The notes: generated by a model from the sequence alone, not told the origin. A DNA stretch of 64,000 nt from Salinicoccus sesuvii (GCF_042648145.1 NZ_JBHRWV010000004.1:1-64000), one strand, 5' to 3'; shown: positions 25,324 through 33,820, counted from the stretch's first letter. Translations and numbers: made by a program.

Positions 25324-26340
25324 TCACTCACATGCGTGGCCGTTCCTATTACCATCCATCTTCAGCTGATATGCAGGATGGGCTGCTTCTACACCTCTTG
25401 GATATACCGCCCTCAGTTCGGTGCAGTTTGCAAAATCCTCGACTTCCTCGCCTGGATCATCCGAACTTCCACTTTGATATGCATCGGAATTATAAGGATG
25501 ATCAAGAGACCAAATGCCGAGCCCAGCTGCTTCAGCTTCCGCCTGTGCCGACTCGAGTTGCTTCAGATACTTTGTATTCGGTGGATTGATGTATCTGACC
25601 TGTGCCAGCCCTTCTCTGACAAGTACTTCATTTATCATTTCTCCGTCTGCATAGATGTATGCTAGATATCTGCCGTAATGGTCTTGCTTTGGTCCATCAT
25701 CAAATTCAACTTCGATTGTGGAGGCTTCTGAAAGAAGCGCCTTTGTTCTCGTGGAAGCTTCGCTGCCAAAAGGTTGCATACCGAGTCGTGGGTGGTTTGT
25801 TTCGGGAGTATCGATGAGCAGATACCTGAATGAGGCATCTTCTCCATTGTAGTTGAAACGTGTTGTATCTCCGTCTACGAATGAGGCTATAGTAACCGGT
25901 ATCCGCTCCCCAGAGCGAGAATCACCTTCCTCAGCCCCGAAAGTTTCATTAATTTCACGGATCGGACTCTCACTCGAATCAACCACAAGGAAAGCAATCG
26001 CAAATGTTGCTGAGGCGGTCGTGAGGAGAATACCGATCAGTTTCAGATATCCTTTTGTTTCCTCGCCTCTCGACTGCTTAATAATATGGACAGTGATGAT
26101 ACCAATCACAGCAAGAATGAGATAGATACCCACTACAATGAAACCTGTACGAAGTGTCATATCTGAAGCCATCAGTGCTGCCATAAAAGCAAGCACTGCA
26201 GCACTTGTTACCATCATGATGGCCCATTGCCAATACTTTGCGTGATTCCTACGCATAATGTATTCAATAAGACCTAACCCGAAAGTAACAACTGCCGACA
26301 GAGCAGCCAAAAATGATAGAATCAGAAAAATCAAATCCAT
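25324..26340 (-). CDS. membrane-anchored thermonuclease-like protein with excalibur domain
   Basis: 338 residues. Four membrane helices (about 3-25, 38-58, 64-87, 102-120), then a staphylococcal-nuclease domain (about 147-280) with the active-site set D156, R172, D177, E180 and R224, equivalent to D21, R35, D40, E43 and R87 of nuclease A. An acidic linker leads to a C-terminal excalibur calcium-binding domain (303-338) ending KMDGNRNGHACE. Secreted thermonucleases normally have one signal peptide; a four-helix anchor is unusual. The nuclease should face the outside. Likely DNA/RNA hydrolysis at the cell surface, dependent on calcium. Confidence 0.87.
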   Translation of the reverse strand: MDLIFLILSFLAALSAVVTFGLGLIEYIMRRNHAKYWQWAIMMVTSAAVLAFMAALMASDMTLRTGFIVVGIYLILAVIGIITVHIIKQSRGEETKGYLKLIGILLTTASATFAIAFLVVDSSESPIREINETFGAEEGDSRSGERIPVTIASFVDGDTTRFNYNGEDASFRYLLIDTPETNHPRLGMQPFGSEASTRTKALLSEASTIEVEFDDGPKQDHYGRYLAYIYADGEMINEVLVREGLAQVRYINPPNTKYLKQLESAQAEAEAAGLGIWSLDHPYNSDAYQSGSSDDPGEEVEDFANCTELRAVYPRGVEAAHPAYQLKMDGNRNGHACE

Positions 26341-26416
26341 AGTATCTCCCCTTATCCCCTCGATACGCTACAATCTTACAGTATCATTATGCTCTCAAAA
26401 ACTAATTTTCACTCTT

Positions 26417-26446
26417 AATCAATATATATTTATTGATTATCGATAA
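26417..26446. promoter_or_regulatory. paired palindromes upstream of the DUF2975/HTH pair (possible operator)
   Basis: AATCAATA-N6-TATTGATT (26417-26438) is a perfect inverted repeat, and TTATCGATAA (26437-26446) a perfect 10-base palindrome overlapping it, in an AT-rich stretch 45-75 bases before the DUF2975 start. A likely place for the small HTH regulator at 26978 to bind, though this is only inferred. Confidence 0.4.
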
Positions 26447-26490
26447 ATAATATATTATGATTACAAAAATTACAACATGAGGTGTAGAAG

Positions 26491-26968
26491 ATGAAACATG
26501 GCTCTTCCCTATTTCTCAAAACTGCCGTCATACTCATGGCCATTCCTGTGCTTATAGCTTGTGTATATCTCATATACTTCTTGTTTAGAAATCCGTTCAA
26601 TCCCAAATATGCTATGATTCTATACCCAATTGTAATCGGTGTACTGCCGACTGTACCGCCTTACATTTTTGCTCTTGTCCAAGGTTTCAAATTGCTTAGC
26701 TATATCGATCGAAAAGCTGCTTTCTCTAACTTGTCAGTTCGTGCACTACGGAAGATCAAACTTTCATCTTTCACCCATCAGCGGTCTCTATGTGGCAATT
26801 CTACCGTTCGTCTACATCACAGCCGAAATTGATGATGCTCCTGGGTTGATTATTGTCGGCGTGGTACCTGTATTCGCCGCACTAGTTATTGCTTTCTTTG
26901 CGACCATACTCGAAAAGCTACTGGATGAAGCCATTCGTATCAAAATTGAAAATGAATTGACCGTCTGA
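26491..26968 (+). pseudogene. DUF2975 membrane protein, single-base frameshift
   Basis: The first reading frame gives MKHGSSLFLKTAVILMAIPV...LLSYIDRKAAFSNLSVRALRKIK, and from about 26777 the next frame continues ISGLYVAILPFVYITAEIDDAPG to the end ENELTV. Together they make one ~158-residue DUF2975 protein with four helices. The switch needs one extra base in 26761-26776, where a CCC run (26774-26776) is a plausible place. Good ribosome site GAGGTG. Either a recent inactivation or a sequencing error; the intact HTH partner downstream favours error or very recent loss. Confidence 0.8.
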
Positions 26969-26977
26969 GGTGGCAAT

Positions 26978-27199
26978 ATGACAATTAGAATAAATCTTGA
27001 TGTAATGCTGGCAAAGCGTAAGATGAGCGTCACTGAACTATCTAATAAAGTAGGCATAACGATGGCCAATCTGTCCATTTTGAAAAACGGCAAGGCCAAA
27101 GCAATTCGGTTTTCTACACTTGAAGCCTTATGTATTGCACTTGAGTGCCAACCCGGAGACATATTGGAGTACGAAAAGAGTGGAGACAATCAAACATAA
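26978..27199 (+). CDS. small XRE/Cro-family HTH regulator (YozG-like)
   Basis: 73 residues, almost entirely one helix-turn-helix domain: LDVMLAKRKMSVTELSNKVGITMANLSILKNGKAKAIRF, then the conserved TLEALCIALECQPGDILEY. This is the standard partner of DUF2975 membrane proteins, which are thought to be controlled as a pair. It starts 9 bases after the DUF2975 stop (ribosome site GAGGTGG). Likely autoregulator of the pair. Confidence 0.88.
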   Translation: MTIRINLDVMLAKRKMSVTELSNKVGITMANLSILKNGKAKAIRFSTLEALCIALECQPGDILEYEKSGDNQT

Positions 27200-27275
27200 T
27201 GATTTAATATGATCGCTAACCTAATTCTTAGAAACTGCAAAAGCTAAAAACAGGGTAACGAGCAAAATTTCTTTG

Positions 27276-27304
27276 TTGACAATTATAAGATATCATTGTA
27301 AATT
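27276..27304 (+). promoter_or_regulatory. tRNA-Val promoter
   Basis: TTGACA (27276-27281), 17 bases, TAAATT (27299-27304), placing the start of transcription about 15-20 bases before the tRNA. Confidence 0.6.
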
Positions 27305-27327
27305 TGAATATGTAGTTTTTAAAGTGT

Positions 27328-27399
27328 GGTCTGTTAGCTCAGCGGGAGAGCACTTCGTTGACATCGAAGGGGTCACTGGTTCGATCCCAGTACAGACCA
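27328..27399 (+). tRNA. tRNA-Val (anticodon GAC)
   Basis: Full cloverleaf by eye: acceptor stem GGTCTGT/ACAGACC, D-arm GCTC...GAGC, anticodon stem CTTCG/CGAAG around loop TTGACAT (anticodon GAC, decoding GUC and GUU), T-arm ACTGG-TTCGATC-CCAGT, discriminator A at 27399. The CCA end is not encoded (next bases TCA). It stands alone with its own promoter and terminator. Confidence 0.93.
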
Positions 27400-27417
27400 T
27401 CAACCAGTAAAACGCAA

Positions 27418-27446
27418 ACATCCAGTCAATAGACTGGATGTTTTTT
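27418..27446 (+). terminator. terminator after tRNA-Val
   Basis: ACATCCAGTC-AATA-GACTGGATGT followed by TTTTT; a perfect 10-base stem. Confidence 0.9.
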
Positions 27447-28377
27447 ATTTATATATAATGAGTAGTCTTGATACTAACCCAAGGACAGGCAGTTCAATGA
27501 TTGGGCCGATCACGAGAGATAGAGCGATCAATGGCTCGTCCGGAAAGGCAGCAATCGCTATCGCAAGTGCAATGGGAGAGTTGCGTGCTAATGTCATGAT
27601 GATGAGACTAGTGCGCTCTTGCCTGCCGAAACGACAAAATTTACCGACTGCATTACTAGCTAGGAAGTTGATGATGAAGAATATTATAAGAGGAGGCAAA
27701 AGCAGCAAGACGACACTCGGGTTTTCGACCAGTGCCGATCTTTCTGATGCAAACATAGCGACAATTGCCAGGCTAAGGAACAGGACATTGGCCTGTCCGA
27801 AAAATCGCTCCGCTCTTCCCCCTTGCTTTGTTACCCTTCTTGTTGCTATCGCGAGAATCAGCGGTATGCCAATTATAAGGAGTATGCTCTCGGTGATTGT
27901 ATAAAGCGGTAAACTGATACTCTGGTCCACCCCAAAGAACAAATGAAAGTAGACAGGCAGAAGCAGTAGCTGAAGCAGTAGATTTACCGGCAACATGGAA
28001 GTGGAGAGTATGGTATCTCCTTTTGCGATACTTGTAAAAATCAAATACCAGTCGGTGCATGGCGTGATAGCAAGCATGACGAAGCCGACCCATAGAAGTG
28101 GGTGCTCCGCTAGAAAGAACATCCCAATCAGATAGACAATGACAGGTGTCCATAGAAAATTGATGATGAGCGCGACCACGACGAACTTTACATTTTTAAA
28201 TGAAGTGAGTATGCGTTTTAGCGGCATTATTAGAAAAAGACCGTACAGCATAAGCATCAGAAATGGGATGATGAAGTAACCCGCGTTACCCTGCACGACA
28301 TCCACACCGCCGACCAAGAAGCCAATGCATACAGCAAGCAATATGATGACGGGCTGGTATTTTTCAATACGATTCAT
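27445..28377 (-). CDS. ACR3/bile-acid:sodium symporter family transporter
   Basis: 310 residues, about ten membrane helices. The two residues essential for ACR3 arsenite efflux are present: C107 in TPCTDWY and a glutamate in GPIIELPVLG (about 295). This favours an arsenite or antimonite exporter of the ACR3 type over a bile-acid carrier. No arsR, arsC or arsD gene is nearby, so substrate and control remain uncertain. Its stop touches the tRNA terminator. Confidence 0.82.
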   Translation of the reverse strand: MNRIEKYQPVIILLAVCIGFLVGGVDVVQGNAGYFIIPFLMLMLYGLFLIMPLKRILTSFKNVKFVVVALIINFLWTPVIVYLIGMFFLAEHPLLWVGFVMLAITPCTDWYLIFTSIAKGDTILSTSMLPVNLLLQLLLLPVYFHLFFGVDQSISLPLYTITESILLIIGIPLILAIATRRVTKQGGRAERFFGQANVLFLSLAIVAMFASERSALVENPSVVLLLLPPLIIFFIINFLASNAVGKFCRFGRQERTSLIIMTLARNSPIALAIAIAAFPDEPLIALSLVIGPIIELPVLGLVSRLLIIYK

Positions 28378-28386
28378 GAAACTTCT

Positions 28387-28914
28387 TTATTCCAGCAGTT
28401 TGGCGATATGCCAGGTCTCTCTTTTATACAGCTTATACATGAAGTACATGAGAACAATAATCCCAAATTCTCCAGGCATGCCATCCAGCTCGGAGTCGGT
28501 CGTCATGATTGTTTGCCCACCTGGCCCTTTCTCTTTAACTGTCGCAATGTGTTTTTTATCTATATAGGCTTCCATATCACCATCGGAATTTTCTTCGACT
28601 TTCATACGATGTGCGTCCAATTGTCCGACCACTTTAAACTTAAGTAGATTTCTACCTGGTTTTTCTTTAAATACGTACTGCGTACCATTTATAACAGTAA
28701 TATACTTCGAAATATTCATGTCCTTGAATCTACGCCGCTTCAAGCCGAGTGTCACGATGGTCCCCACAGTAGCTGTATATGAATAGGTGTTTTGTTCTTC
28801 ACAGTTCTTAAGGACGGTTTTCTCCACATGGCCAACTGTCTCGTTATCATCATCTTCTATAGACAAAACTTTCTTATTGGAATCAACAGAAAGTTTGAAT
28901 TGATACTGCTTCAT
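28387..28914 (-). CDS. tubby-like/LURP-one-like beta-rich protein, function unknown
   Basis: 175 residues with alternating hydrophobic/charged strands: KQYQFKLSVDSNKKVLSIEDDDN, SKYITVINGTQYVFKEKPGRN, then a hydrophobic FGIIVLMYFMYKLY helix near the C-terminus. This fits the small tubby/LURP-one-like proteins of Firmicutes (for example YxjI), which may act at the membrane. ATG 28914 follows AAGGAGGC by 4 bases. 42 bases downstream of the RNA methyltransferase stop region and probably in its transcript. Confidence 0.6.
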   Translation of the reverse strand: MKQYQFKLSVDSNKKVLSIEDDDNETVGHVEKTVLKNCEEQNTYSYTATVGTIVTLGLKRRRFKDMNISKYITVINGTQYVFKEKPGRNLLKFKVVGQLDAHRMKVEENSDGDMEAYIDKKHIATVKEKGPGGQTIMTTDSELDGMPGEFGIIVLMYFMYKLYKRETWHIAKLLE

Positions 28915-28956
28915 AACTGCCTCCTTCATCGTAATCCCCATCCATCAGAATTTCAT

Positions 28957-30354
28957 CTACAGGGACGAACCGGTTTTTCTAAAAAGTGCTACGAGCTCGA
29001 CGTGTACTGTGTGCGGGAAGAGATCCACCGGTTGCACCCGCTCAAGCGTATAACCGAATTCACTGAGAGAAGCCGCATCTTCAGCGAAAGACTCTGGATT
29101 ACAAGAAACATAGACGACACGATCTGTCCCTAGGCGGCCAATTCTGCGCATGACCTTGCCACCTGCACCGGAACGCGGTGGGTCAAGCATGAGAAGGTCT
29201 GGGCTTCCCCACGATTCGAGTATTTCATCCATACCCCTTCTAGCGTCTTTAGCTAGGAAGTACGTGTTGTCAATACCATTATCTTCTGCATTTCTTTTAG
29301 CTGATTCGATGGATGTCTCAACGATTTCGATTCCGGCAAGTTCCTTCACCCGCTTGGCAAATGGCAGAGAGAACGTGCCGACACCACAAAACAGATCGAT
29401 CATGCGTTCATCTGCTCCGACTTCTGCCATTTCAATTGCTAGCTCCACAAGTTTCTCCGCCTGCTTCGGGTTAGTTTGGAAGAATGTGTCGAACCAAATT
29501 CTATACTTGTACCCATACATTTCGTCATTGATGTAATCACGCCCGTGCAGGATGTGTGTCTTTTCAGACTGTGTCATATCTGCCCAATCCGTGTTTTCCA
29601 TCCACATCAAACTTTTCAGACTGCTGAACTTGTTTGTCAGCCTCGCAACAAGATCTTCTATAGCTGATTCTATTTCCGACGGTCCTTCTGTCGCAAAGAC
29701 CGCAAGCATCAGCTCGCCAGTAATTTGCGATTGGCGTACCATCAGATTACGGAGCAGACCTGTGTGGCGGTCCTTATCATACCCACTCAGTTGATGGACA
29801 CTCGCCCATTCCGACACCTCAAGCATTGCCTCGACCATCTCATCTCCTGCGATCAGGCAAGTATCGAGGTCGATAATATTACGGAAATTACCCAGTTCGT
29901 GCAGACCAAGCGAACCATCACGCCCAAAAGTAAATTCCATCTTGTTACGGTATTCCCAAGGTGTTTCCATGCCGAGTGTATCCGCTACGACGCTTGCATC
30001 GAAACCGTTACTTTTGAGAAACCCACGCACTTTATCCGTCTTATAGGCCAGCTGCCCCTGATAGGTCCAGTGCTGCCATACGCAGCCCCCACATTTTTCG
30101 AAGTGCGGACACGGCGGCACCACACGTTCTGGACTGGCCGAAACAATTTCATCCGGTAGCAGCCGGGCAACTTTCCGGTCTGGATTTGGCACGGTGACTC
30201 TGGCGGATTCACCGATAAGTGTCTGGGGAACATTGAGTTTCAGTTTTCTGGGATTGCTCCCGCCTGCATCGCGCCATACATGACCCATGCCCGAACCCTT
30301 CTTATCCAGCTTATCTATTTGTACAACATGTGTTTCGTATTCCTGATTCGACAA
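28957..30354 (-). CDS. 23S rRNA (uracil-5-)-methyltransferase family protein, YfjO-like
   Basis: 465 residues. TRAM domain (1-70), a Fe-S cysteine set C82-x5-C88-x2-C91 (CPHFEKCGGC), SAM-binding DLFCGVGTFSLPFAKRV, and the catalytic VYVSCNP cysteine with the C-terminal VHVELVALF glutamate. This is the RlmC/RlmD/TrmA-type m5U methyltransferase family. A second family member at 40080-41441 looks like the true RlmCD, so this one is the YfjO-type paralogue whose target is less certain (23S rRNA or tRNA). Confidence 0.88.
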   Translation of the reverse strand: MSNQEYETHVVQIDKLDKKGSGMGHVWRDAGGSNPRKLKLNVPQTLIGESARVTVPNPDRKVARLLPDEIVSASPERVVPPCPHFEKCGGCVWQHWTYQGQLAYKTDKVRGFLKSNGFDASVVADTLGMETPWEYRNKMEFTFGRDGSLGLHELGNFRNIIDLDTCLIAGDEMVEAMLEVSEWASVHQLSGYDKDRHTGLLRNLMVRQSQITGELMLAVFATEGPSEIESAIEDLVARLTNKFSSLKSLMWMENTDWADMTQSEKTHILHGRDYINDEMYGYKYRIWFDTFFQTNPKQAEKLVELAIEMAEVGADERMIDLFCGVGTFSLPFAKRVKELAGIEIVETSIESAKRNAEDNGIDNTYFLAKDARRGMDEILESWGSPDLLMLDPPRSGAGGKVMRRIGRLGTDRVVYVSCNPESFAEDAASLSEFGYTLERVQPVDLFPHTVHVELVALFRKTGSSL

Positions 30355-30468
30355 AACAGTCTCCCCTATCCTTATCTATTAATCTAAATATATATTATCC
30401 ATCATTTTCGTTTTAATTGCTTTAAATATTTTAAGATGATTTGTTATATTGTGCAAGCGGACACACAT

Positions 30469-30924
30469 CTAAATCAACAGATGAACCATGCATCCGACAC
30501 ATGCACCAAAAATGGCGTGACCGAGTGTCCAGTATAACCAGGCCATGTAGTCATCGGATGCCGGAGGCGCTTTTGACAAGTGTGTCAGGAAGTAGAGTAT
30601 ACTGCCGCCAAACGTGGATATGATGACATACGCTAGTATTTCGGTTTCATATCCGAAGGGAACAAGTAAAAGGTACATGATAACTACGCTCGCCATGCAG
30701 CAGGAGTAGTGGAACAATCTGCCCAGCAGCCTACTATGGCTCCAATGCTTGAGAATGGGAATATAGTTTATATTATAGAAGAGCATATTTGCCTTATTGC
30801 CTGTAACTAGACGGATGAACTTCAATATCGCAGTGAAGACCACCCCAGAGACTATTCCGGTGAGAACGAGCTTCAGAAAAACTGCCATCCCAACACTCCA
30901 TTCTTTCTGCCGTGCCATAGACAT
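30469..30924 (-). CDS. uncharacterised four-helix membrane protein
   Basis: 151 residues, about four membrane helices with a Cys pair (SCCM) and a C-terminal GHAIFGACVGCMVH. I do not recognise a family; resemblance to YqhR- or DUF1440-type membrane proteins is too weak to claim. The ATG at 30924 has no good ribosome site; an internal ATG at 30888 has GGAG 7 bases upstream and would give 139 residues. No same-strand neighbour within 100 bases. Confidence 0.6.
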   Translation of the reverse strand: MSMARQKEWSVGMAVFLKLVLTGIVSGVVFTAILKFIRLVTGNKANMLFYNINYIPILKHWSHSRLLGRLFHYSCCMASVVIMYLLLVPFGYETEILAYVIISTFGGSILYFLTHLSKAPPASDDYMAWLYWTLGHAIFGACVGCMVHLLI

Positions 30925-31055
30925 TCTTAAATACTATACCCACAGAAAAATCTTGTTAACGATGAAATATAAACAATAAATGACGTGAATATGTAATTCA
31001 TTTGCGTGGAAATCAAAACATTTTCGTGACAAAATGAAGTTAAGAGGTGATTGTA

Positions 31056-31952
31056 ATGGCAAATATCGGATTGCAGAAATATGCGGACGCCATCAAACTG
31101 TATGAACCATTCGAACCGGTACGCGCGGATGAGAGCGACAAAGAAACTTTGACAAATGAGGTACTAGAAATGCTCCGCAACGAAAAAACAGGTACACAAG
31201 ATATTAATGTGCCAGATGATCTGGTCGCAAAAAGACGACTGGTCCGTGCCTTGCTTAACATCAGACAACCCCTACCATTGAAAAGAGAACTGATGCGAAA
31301 GCTGGATACGCTGCTGCACCTTGAAAGAGAGGAGAAACACACCACTTCTGCTGCTGATATTCCGAATGCTGCTTCAGCCTTCCCTGCCAATGAAATCCAA
31401 GAGGCAGAATACATGGCACTATGGCAAGGCAACATTACGGACATAGAAGCGGATGTCATCGTCAATGCTGCTAATGAAAAGTTGCTCGGTTGCATGCAGC
31501 CGTTGCATGAATGTGTGGACAACGCCATCCATTCGGCTGCCGGACCGATGCTTCGCGATGATTGTGCTGAAATCATTCATCGGCAGAAATCGGATGAAGA
31601 AATCGGCAGTGCAAAGGTAACACGAGCGTATCATTTACCAGCCAAGTATGTGATCCACACTGTCGGACCCGCAGTGACCAATGAAACACCGCTCAACGAT
31701 GTCCACGTTGCCGAGTTAATTTCGACTTATCAGTCCTGCCTTGATCTGGCACATGAACTTGAAGACATCAGAACCATCGTCTTCCCTGCCATATCAACCG
31801 GCGTATTCGGTTTCCCAAAAAAGCGCGCAGCGGAGATTGCTGTAACAACTGTCGGCAATTGGCTTAAACAAAACGATCACCATTTCGATCGAATCGTCTT
31901 CAATGTATTTGACGAAGCAGACAAATCAGTCTACGAAGATGTGTTCAATTGA
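31056..31952 (+). CDS. zinc-dependent macrodomain protein-ADP-ribose hydrolase
   Basis: 298 residues. An N-terminal helical region (1-115) precedes a macrodomain (about 117-298) with IVNAANEKLLGC and the ISTGVFGFP phosphate loop. LLGCMQPLHECVDNAIHSAAG carries C146, H151 and C153, the zinc-ligand arrangement of zinc-macrodomains from S. aureus and S. pyogenes, which remove ADP-ribose from proteins. In those species the gene lies in the SirTM/GcvH-L/LplA2 operon; here it stands alone between a terminator and nothing related. ATG 31056 is 8 bases after AAGAGG. Confidence 0.88.
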   Translation: MANIGLQKYADAIKLYEPFEPVRADESDKETLTNEVLEMLRNEKTGTQDINVPDDLVAKRRLVRALLNIRQPLPLKRELMRKLDTLLHLEREEKHTTSAADIPNAASAFPANEIQEAEYMALWQGNITDIEADVIVNAANEKLLGCMQPLHECVDNAIHSAAGPMLRDDCAEIIHRQKSDEEIGSAKVTRAYHLPAKYVIHTVGPAVTNETPLNDVHVAELISTYQSCLDLAHELEDIRTIVFPAISTGVFGFPKKRAAEIAVTTVGNWLKQNDHHFDRIVFNVFDEADKSVYEDVFN

Positions 31953-31985
31953 TCAAGAGCGGCAGGGACCCCTGCCGCTCTTGAT
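31952..31985. terminator. bidirectional terminator after the macrodomain gene
   Basis: ATCAAGAGCGGCAGG and CCTGCCGCTCTTGAT form a perfect 15-base stem between convergent genes. The T-tract is short (TTTA). Confidence 0.8.
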
Positions 31986-32939
31986 TTATGTCCATTCTTC
32001 AATCGGCTTCAAATACGCTTCGATCTCCTGTCGTCGATCTTCAAGAAATGGCGGCAGATCGAGCGTCTTACCAAGCGATTCGGCAGACTGGTCGGCAGTA
32101 AAGCCACGGGCTATGGGACCGACGATTTCAAACGTGATATCATTCTCCTCAGTGAAGTATAAGCTTTCAAAATAGTATCGATCTTTGACTCCGGTGGTTG
32201 CATACCCCTGAGCCTTCAGGAGTGCATCCCAGTCTTCAAGCGCACGTGCTTTCGACTGGACCGCTAGGTGATGGACACTCCCCCGACCTGCACGTGCGCG
32301 CTGCCCTGATTTTTCTTTGATCAGAATTTCGCCGAAGACTTCGTTTTCAACAGAAGCCATTAATATTTCGTGGTCGGTTCGTTCTACAATTGTATAACTG
32401 AATGTATCCTCGAGCAGTGAAGATAGACTAGCCATGTTCTCCACTGTAATTTCCACCGTGCCCATTCCTAGAATGTGATGGGAGGAACTGATGTTGGTGG
32501 CACCCCACGGTTGCCACTCTTTAGGGACAGGTTGGTGTTCATGATTGATCAACACAATCACAAGACCATCCGGATCCTTGAAACGGAGTCCTTGCCGGTT
32601 GCCGTAATGTATGATGCCGTCATGTGCCACATCAAGGCCATCAAGACGTTGTTGCCAGTAGATCAGGCTATCAGCACTGGGTACAAGCAGCCCGATAGCT
32701 GAGATCATATTAGTGCCTGGATGCGTACTGCCGATATTACCGATTTCAAAAAACGTCAGATCGTTCCCCGGGCTTCCTAGAGTATCACCATAGAAGACGT
32801 GATACATTTTCGGATCGCCCTGATTTACGGAGACCTTCACTCTTCTCAGACCGAGCACCTCAGTGTAAAAATGATTATTCTCCTTAAGGTCTTTTGTAAA
32901 CATAGAAATATGATGATGTCCTGAAATTATTTCATCCAC
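31986..32939 (-). CDS. ring-cleaving dioxygenase, MhqO-like (VOC superfamily)
   Basis: 317 residues made of two vicinal-oxygen-chelate (glyoxalase-like) modules. Candidate metal ligands are the N-terminal HHHISMF histidine, the mid-protein VHHLAVQ histidine and the C-terminal glutamate in ITFEIVGP. Related proteins (MhqO/MhqA, LinE) cleave hydroquinones with Fe(II). Probable role is quinone detoxification. The start overlaps the ABC ATPase stop by 13 bases, so translation is coupled. Confidence 0.85.
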   Translation of the reverse strand: MDEIISGHHHISMFTKDLKENNHFYTEVLGLRRVKVSVNQGDPKMYHVFYGDTLGSPGNDLTFFEIGNIGSTHPGTNMISAIGLLVPSADSLIYWQQRLDGLDVAHDGIIHYGNRQGLRFKDPDGLVIVLINHEHQPVPKEWQPWGATNISSSHHILGMGTVEITVENMASLSSLLEDTFSYTIVERTDHEILMASVENEVFGEILIKEKSGQRARAGRGSVHHLAVQSKARALEDWDALLKAQGYATTGVKDRYYFESLYFTEENDITFEIVGPIARGFTADQSAESLGKTLDLPPFLEDRRQEIEAYLKPIEEWT

Positions 32940-33736
32940 CTACTTTCTTTATGTGTCCGCTCTACTGACATCCACGGACGTCCCGATTCCCAGTGCAACT
33001 TCACTGGGATTTTGTAAGCTTTAGACAGGATCTCGGACGTTAAGACCGTTTGCTTTCGACCCTTCGCAACGATTGTACCGTCGCGAATCAAAAGGACGTG
33101 AGTAATGACGTCTGTAATTTCCTCGATGTGATGCGTAACATAAAGTAGTGGCAGTTTATCCTGTGCTACACTCTCTGTCACAGAAAGAACATCTTCTCGT
33201 GCCAGTACATCCAGCCCAGCACAGGGTTCATCCAAAATCAGAAGCTCAGGTGTACTCATCAGCGCCCGCCCAAGCAGCACCCGTCTCTGTTCACCTTGTG
33301 AGAGCACAGCATAGCGTTTATCCGATATGTATTCAATTCTTAGTTCTTTCAGTATATTTCCTGCCTGTCTCTCATCTTCCGAAGTAATTTCCTCGTAGAT
33401 GCCGAAAGAAGCGAATTTGCCACTGAGTACGATATTTTTTGCAGTTTCTCTGCTCATGGTCTGCTGGAACTTGCCGAGTGCATTGCTGACGAAACCGATC
33501 TTTCTACGCATTTCCGGCAAACTCGCCTTTCCGAACTCAGTTCCCAGAACACTCACCTTGCCAGAAGTCGGATAATTGTACCCTGTAACGATATTCAAAA
33601 GCGATGTCTTGCCAGAACCATTTAGACCGAGGATTGCCCAGTGCTCCCCGGAATTCACTTCCCAATTAATACCTTTTAAAATCTCTTCCCCGTCACGCTT
33701 CCATAATACATTGTCCAAACTGATGATTTTGTCCAT
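32927..33736 (-). CDS. ABC transporter ATP-binding protein, YlmA-like
   Basis: 269 residues. Walker A GLNGSGKT (37-44), signature LSQGEQRRVLLGRA, Walker B LLILDEPCAGLD and H-loop YVTHHIEEI are all intact. The family (YlmA) is a lone ATPase without a clearly known permease. No membrane subunit lies nearby. Co-transcribed with the dioxygenase; whether the two cooperate is not known. Confidence 0.87.
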   Translation of the reverse strand: MDKIISLDNVLWKRDGEEILKGINWEVNSGEHWAILGLNGSGKTSLLNIVTGYNYPTSGKVSVLGTEFGKASLPEMRRKIGFVSNALGKFQQTMSRETAKNIVLSGKFASFGIYEEITSEDERQAGNILKELRIEYISDKRYAVLSQGEQRRVLLGRALMSTPELLILDEPCAGLDVLAREDVLSVTESVAQDKLPLLYVTHHIEEITDVITHVLLIRDGTIVAKGRKQTVLTSEILSKAYKIPVKLHWESGRPWMSVERTHKESRWMK

Positions 33737-33778
33737 GTGACACCCCTCTGGTACTTAATATGTTACGCGTAAATATAT

Positions 33779-33810
33779 ATAAAAAAGACGATGGAATCCA
33801 ATCCACCGCC
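33779..33810 (-). terminator. terminator after cysK
   Basis: Minus-strand GGCGGTGGA-TTGGAT-TCCATCGTC (two G-T pairs) followed by TTTTTT. Confidence 0.75.
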
Positions 33811-33820
33811 TGAATCACTT

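Noticed and set aside
24933..25589. 218-residue open frame across ohr and the nuclease gene, antisense
   Set aside because: Spans two genuine minus-strand genes and their promoter; composition is that of a shadow frame.
27328..27399. tRNA-Val as an integration site
   Set aside because: No integrase, no direct repeat of the tRNA 3' end and no cargo region; flanks look like ordinary chromosomal genes.
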